DNA of 64,000 bases. Origin: Bog-159 sp963818855. Lineage in GTDB: Bacteria; Acidobacteriota; Terriglobia; Bryobacterales; Bryobacteraceae. The translations under genes were made by a program, and so were the position numbers. This document shows positions 63,216 through 64,000 of this stretch, in pieces; position 1 is the stretch's first letter, and each line of letters begins with the position of its first letter. The stretch lies in assembly GCA_963818855.1 (NCBI GenBank), contig CAWFUH010000012.1, forward strand, positions 186,001-250,000, read 5' to 3'. Below the pieces are notes generated by a model. The model saw only the letters and a program-made list of their open reading frames with translations. It was not told where the DNA came from and did not search any database.

Positions 63216-64000
63216 ATGCCACTAAAACCTATAGCCGCCAATCCGGGCGCCGAAAAGAAAGTGTATCTGCTCAAACCGCGCGGATTCTGCGCCGGTGTGG
63301 TGCGCGCCATCGATGTGGTGAAAATCGCCCTCGATCTTTACGGCCCGCCAGTCTACGTACGCAAGGAAATCGTGCATAACAAGCACGTGGTAGACGAGTT
63401 GCGGGAAGCGGGCGCCATTTTTGTAGAGGAAATCTCCGAGGTGCCGGCCGGCGCGCGCGCCATCTTCAGTGCGCATGGGGTAGCGCCGGAAGTGCGCCGC
63501 GAGGCCGCCGCCCGCCGCCTGGAAGTGATCGATGCCACCTGTCCCCTGGTCACCAAAGTGCATCTGGAAGCCGTGCGTTTTGCGCACGACGGGTACAGTA
63601 TCGTACTTATTGGTCACAGGCATCACGACGAAGTGACCGGCACGCTGGGCGAGGCGCCGGACGCCAGCTATCTGGTCGAAACCGTCGAGGACGTGGACCG
63701 CCTCGAACTGCCCGATCCCACGCGCGTGCGGTATCTCACCCAAACCACGCTCAGCCTGGATGAAACGCGCGACATCATCGTTCGCCTGAAGCAGCGTTTT
63801 CCATTGATCCAGGGCCCTCCTGCCCAAGACATCTGCTATGCCACCGAAAACCGGCAGATGGCGGTAAAGGGGGTAGCCAAGTATTGCGACCTATTGCTGG
63901 TAGTCGGTTCTCAGAATAGCTCCAATTCGAAGCGCCTGGTCGAAGTCAGCGCCAACGCCGGCGTGCGCGCGCACCTGGTGAATGACTACGGCGAGGTGGA
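63216..64000 (+). CDS. ispH: 4-hydroxy-3-methylbut-2-enyl diphosphate reductase (5' part)
   Basis: The gene continues past the window; 261 residues are seen. The three iron-sulfur cysteines are at PRGFCAGVVRA, IDATCPLVTKVH and DICYATENRQ; the catalytic Glu is expected in the TQTTLS neighbourhood. It performs the last step of the MEP pathway, producing IPP and DMAPP. ATG 63216 is preferred for its TATAAT promoter. It complements ispE at 35568 on the same chromosome. Confidence 0.95.
   Translation, partial: MPLKPIAANPGAEKKVYLLKPRGFCAGVVRAIDVVKIALDLYGPPVYVRKEIVHNKHVVDELREAGAIFVEEISEVPAGARAIFSAHGVAPEVRREAAARRLEVIDATCPLVTKVHLEAVRFAHDGYSIVLIGHRHHDEVTGTLGEAPDASYLVETVEDVDRLELPDPTRVRYLTQTTLSLDETRDIIVRLKQRFPLIQGPPAQDICYATENRQMAVKGVAKYCDLLLVVGSQNSSNSKRLVEVSANAGVRAHLVNDYGEV

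Overview
The window is GC-rich, densely coded chromosomal DNA. It most resembles a soil Acidobacteriota of the Solibacter/Bryobacterales type. This is an inference from family content: an orphan MacB/FtsX permease of the acidobacterial duplicated kind, a FecR/DUF6600 secreted protein, a bactofilin, a YpdA-type bacillithiol disulfide reductase, HAF-type repeat debris, several small conserved proteins I associate with that group, and many short palindromic intergenic repeats. No rRNA or CRISPR array was seen. There is one tRNA gene, tRNA-Asp(GTC).

Layout. 0-8 kb: the end of a GH20 hexosaminidase, an MFS transporter/D-aminoacylase operon, and ypdA translationally coupled to alaS. 8-20 kb: secreted repeat proteins, a CNNM/CBS membrane protein, a TPR protein, a GT-C-like membrane protein, a FecR-type protein, an AraC regulator, a GNAT enzyme and a bactofilin/methyltransferase pair. 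20.8-24.2 kb: leuS and an endonuclease IV. 24.3-26.9 kb: an accessory island with an HNH endonuclease carrying a PUA/EVE-like region, an antitoxin with a frame-broken PIN toxin, and a decayed primase-like gene. 26.8-32.7 kb: a six-gene acyl-CoA operon (MaoC, CaiB/BaiF, HMG-CoA-synthase-like/DUF35 fusion, SCP-x thiolase, AMP-ligase, small membrane protein). 34.6-40.9 kb: a housekeeping string acyP-apt-ispE-prs-rplY-pth-rpsF-rpsR-rplI-SDR. 42-45 kb: cysE, a matrixin, tRNA-Asp, and an integration scar where an integrase tail is fused into a truncated S9 peptidase. 45-54 kb: the orphan permease, an M20 peptidase, an RraA-like protein and a PadR-led operon ending in homoserine dehydrogenase. 54-60 kb: vapBC, an M14 carboxypeptidase, gamma-glutamyltransferase and a CHAD protein. 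60-64 kb: argF-argG under an apparent ARG box, a HEPN-like two-gene cassette, and the start of ispH.

Three features cut across the window. First, genes from prs to rpsR are interrupted by about 16 single-base frame changes in 2.4 kb, nearly all readable as one extra base. Because these genes are essential and each remains recognisable from end to end, this looks like a poorly polished stretch of assembly rather than real gene decay. Second, four families of short inverted-repeat elements recur between genes, and several supply the stop codons of neighbouring genes (GNAT, CHAD, argG, TPR). Third, mobile-element wreckage is scattered through the window (24-27 kb, 34.4 kb, 41.7 kb, 43.5 kb).

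The best candidates for less-described biology are the HNH enzyme with a PUA/EVE-like region, the HEPN-like pair beside ispH, and the acyl-CoA operon whose HMG-CoA-synthase-like protein lacks the usual cysteine. All functions are read from sequence motifs alone; no database search was possible.
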